A stretch of DNA of 64,000 nt from contig NZ_FOCN01000004.1 in NCBI RefSeq assembly GCF_900110125.1, positions 186,001 to 250,000 of the forward strand, written 5' to 3'. A model generated the notes under the pieces. The model had not been told where the DNA came from and ran no database searches. It saw only the letters and a program-made list of their open reading frames with translations. The translations under genes were made by a program, and so were the position numbers. Of the stretch, positions 63,614 through 64,000 are shown piece by piece. This stretch comes from Cryobacterium luteum. Lineage in GTDB: Bacteria; Actinomycetota; Actinomycetes; Actinomycetales; Microbacteriaceae. Numbering within the stretch: position 1 is the stretch's first letter; the number at the start of each line of letters is the position of its first letter.

Positions 63614-64000
63614 ATGACCTCAGGCAGAAACCTCGACGATTCGAAGCTGGTAGCACCGGTCGACCTCGAGGATGGAAAACTCCCCAAGTGGAAGATCGTG
63701 GGCCCCGGCCTCGTCGTGGCCGCCACCGGCGTGGGAGCGGCCGATATGGTCGCGACCCTGGTGGCCGGCTCCCGCTACGGCTACGCCCTGCTCTGGGCGG
63801 TCATCCTCGGTGTGATCCTCAAGATCGTGCTGGTCGAGGGCGCCGGCCGATACACCCTCGCCACCGGCAAGACCATTTTTGAGGGCTGGCGGTCGCTCGG
63901 CAAGTGGACCACCTGGTACTTCGGCCCGTACATCATGCTGTGGGGCTTCGTCTATGGTGCCACCGCCATGTCCTCGGCCGCCCTGCCGCTCGCGGCACTG
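63614..64000 (+). CDS. NRAMP-family divalent metal transporter-like protein (partial)
   Basis: The first 129 codons of a gene cut by the window end. After a 35-residue hydrophilic start (MTSGRNLDDSKLVAPVDLED) come helices with IVGPGLVVAATGVGAADMVA and SRYGYALLWAVILGVILKIV, the helix 1-3 layout of the NRAMP superfamily. The usual helix 1 metal-binding DPGN is replaced by GVGAADM, so this is a divergent NRAMP-related subgroup and its substrate may not be Mn or Fe. Confidence 0.8.
   Translation, partial: MTSGRNLDDSKLVAPVDLEDGKLPKWKIVGPGLVVAATGVGAADMVATLVAGSRYGYALLWAVILGVILKIVLVEGAGRYTLATGKTIFEGWRSLGKWTTWYFGPYIMLWGFVYGATAMSSAALPLAAL

Overview
The window is high-GC DNA from an actinobacterium, most likely a member of the Microbacteriaceae (Cryobacterium/Leifsonia-like). 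The evidence is the block prfB-ftsE-ftsX-smpB-ssrA, a tmRNA tag ending DFALAA, many -10 boxes of the form TAGRCT placed 6-9 nt from start codons (leaderless or nearly leaderless genes), and the word CGGATGCC/GGCATCCG recurring on both strands. The family assignment is inference from these signatures. No rRNA operon, CRISPR array, integrase or complete insertion sequence is visible.

Layout. 0.3-6.1 kb: an MFS exporter diverges from prfB, ftsEX, smpB and the tmRNA gene (translation termination, divisome signalling, ribosome rescue). 6.1-18.8 kb: a complete form I aerobic CO dehydrogenase cluster on the minus strand. Structural genes coxM-coxS-coxL are followed by an XdhC-YHS fusion, a MoxR-type ATPase (CoxD), a VWA protein (CoxE), CoxG, a second XdhC and a PIG-L deacetylase. 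Divergent from it lie a SulP transporter and a LysR-type regulator. A near-identical 33-nt element sits directly upstream of the coxM -35 box and again on the lysR ribosome binding region, so it flanks sulP.

18.8-25.4 kb: TerC-like protein, CYTH-CHAD protein, an nsrR-hmp nitric oxide defence operon with an NsrR-type palindrome, a TRIC-type channel, a HisN-type phosphatase and tRNA-Lys(CTT). 25.4-36.2 kb: a more accessory-looking stretch. It holds a translationally coupled operon (acyl-CoA ligase, PucR-type regulator, MHS-family transporter, thiolase) for an unidentified carboxylic acid, a frameshifted DUF222/HNH (13E12-type) gene, a CtpE-like P-type ATPase and a 39-codon small ORF.

36.3-49.4 kb: a beta-phosphoglucomutase/GH65 phosphorylase fusion, a possible MarR-like remnant, two crotonase-family genes of acyl-CoA catabolism, a CitAB/DcuSR-type two-component system divergent from the dicarboxylate transporter dctA, and a proVWX glycine betaine/proline ABC operon. 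49.4-64 kb: a double FKBP lipoprotein, a biotin ECF transporter (bioY-bioM-bioN) behind a GH15 glucoamylase/trehalase-type gene, two small proteins, a single-chain trehalose-6-phosphate synthase/phosphatase, the branched-chain amino acid genes ilvD, ilvB, ilvN, ilvC, a DUF998 membrane protein and the start of an NRAMP-family transporter cut by the window end.

Recurring themes are survival on trace gas and organic acids (CO, dicarboxylates, acyl-CoA), osmotic and cold protection (trehalose, betaine), and oxidative or nitrosative defence. The points most worth following up are the duplicated cox/lysR control element around sulP, the long inverted repeat bracketing the tmRNA gene, the over-represented octamer, and the abrupt codon-usage change at the 3' end of ilvD.
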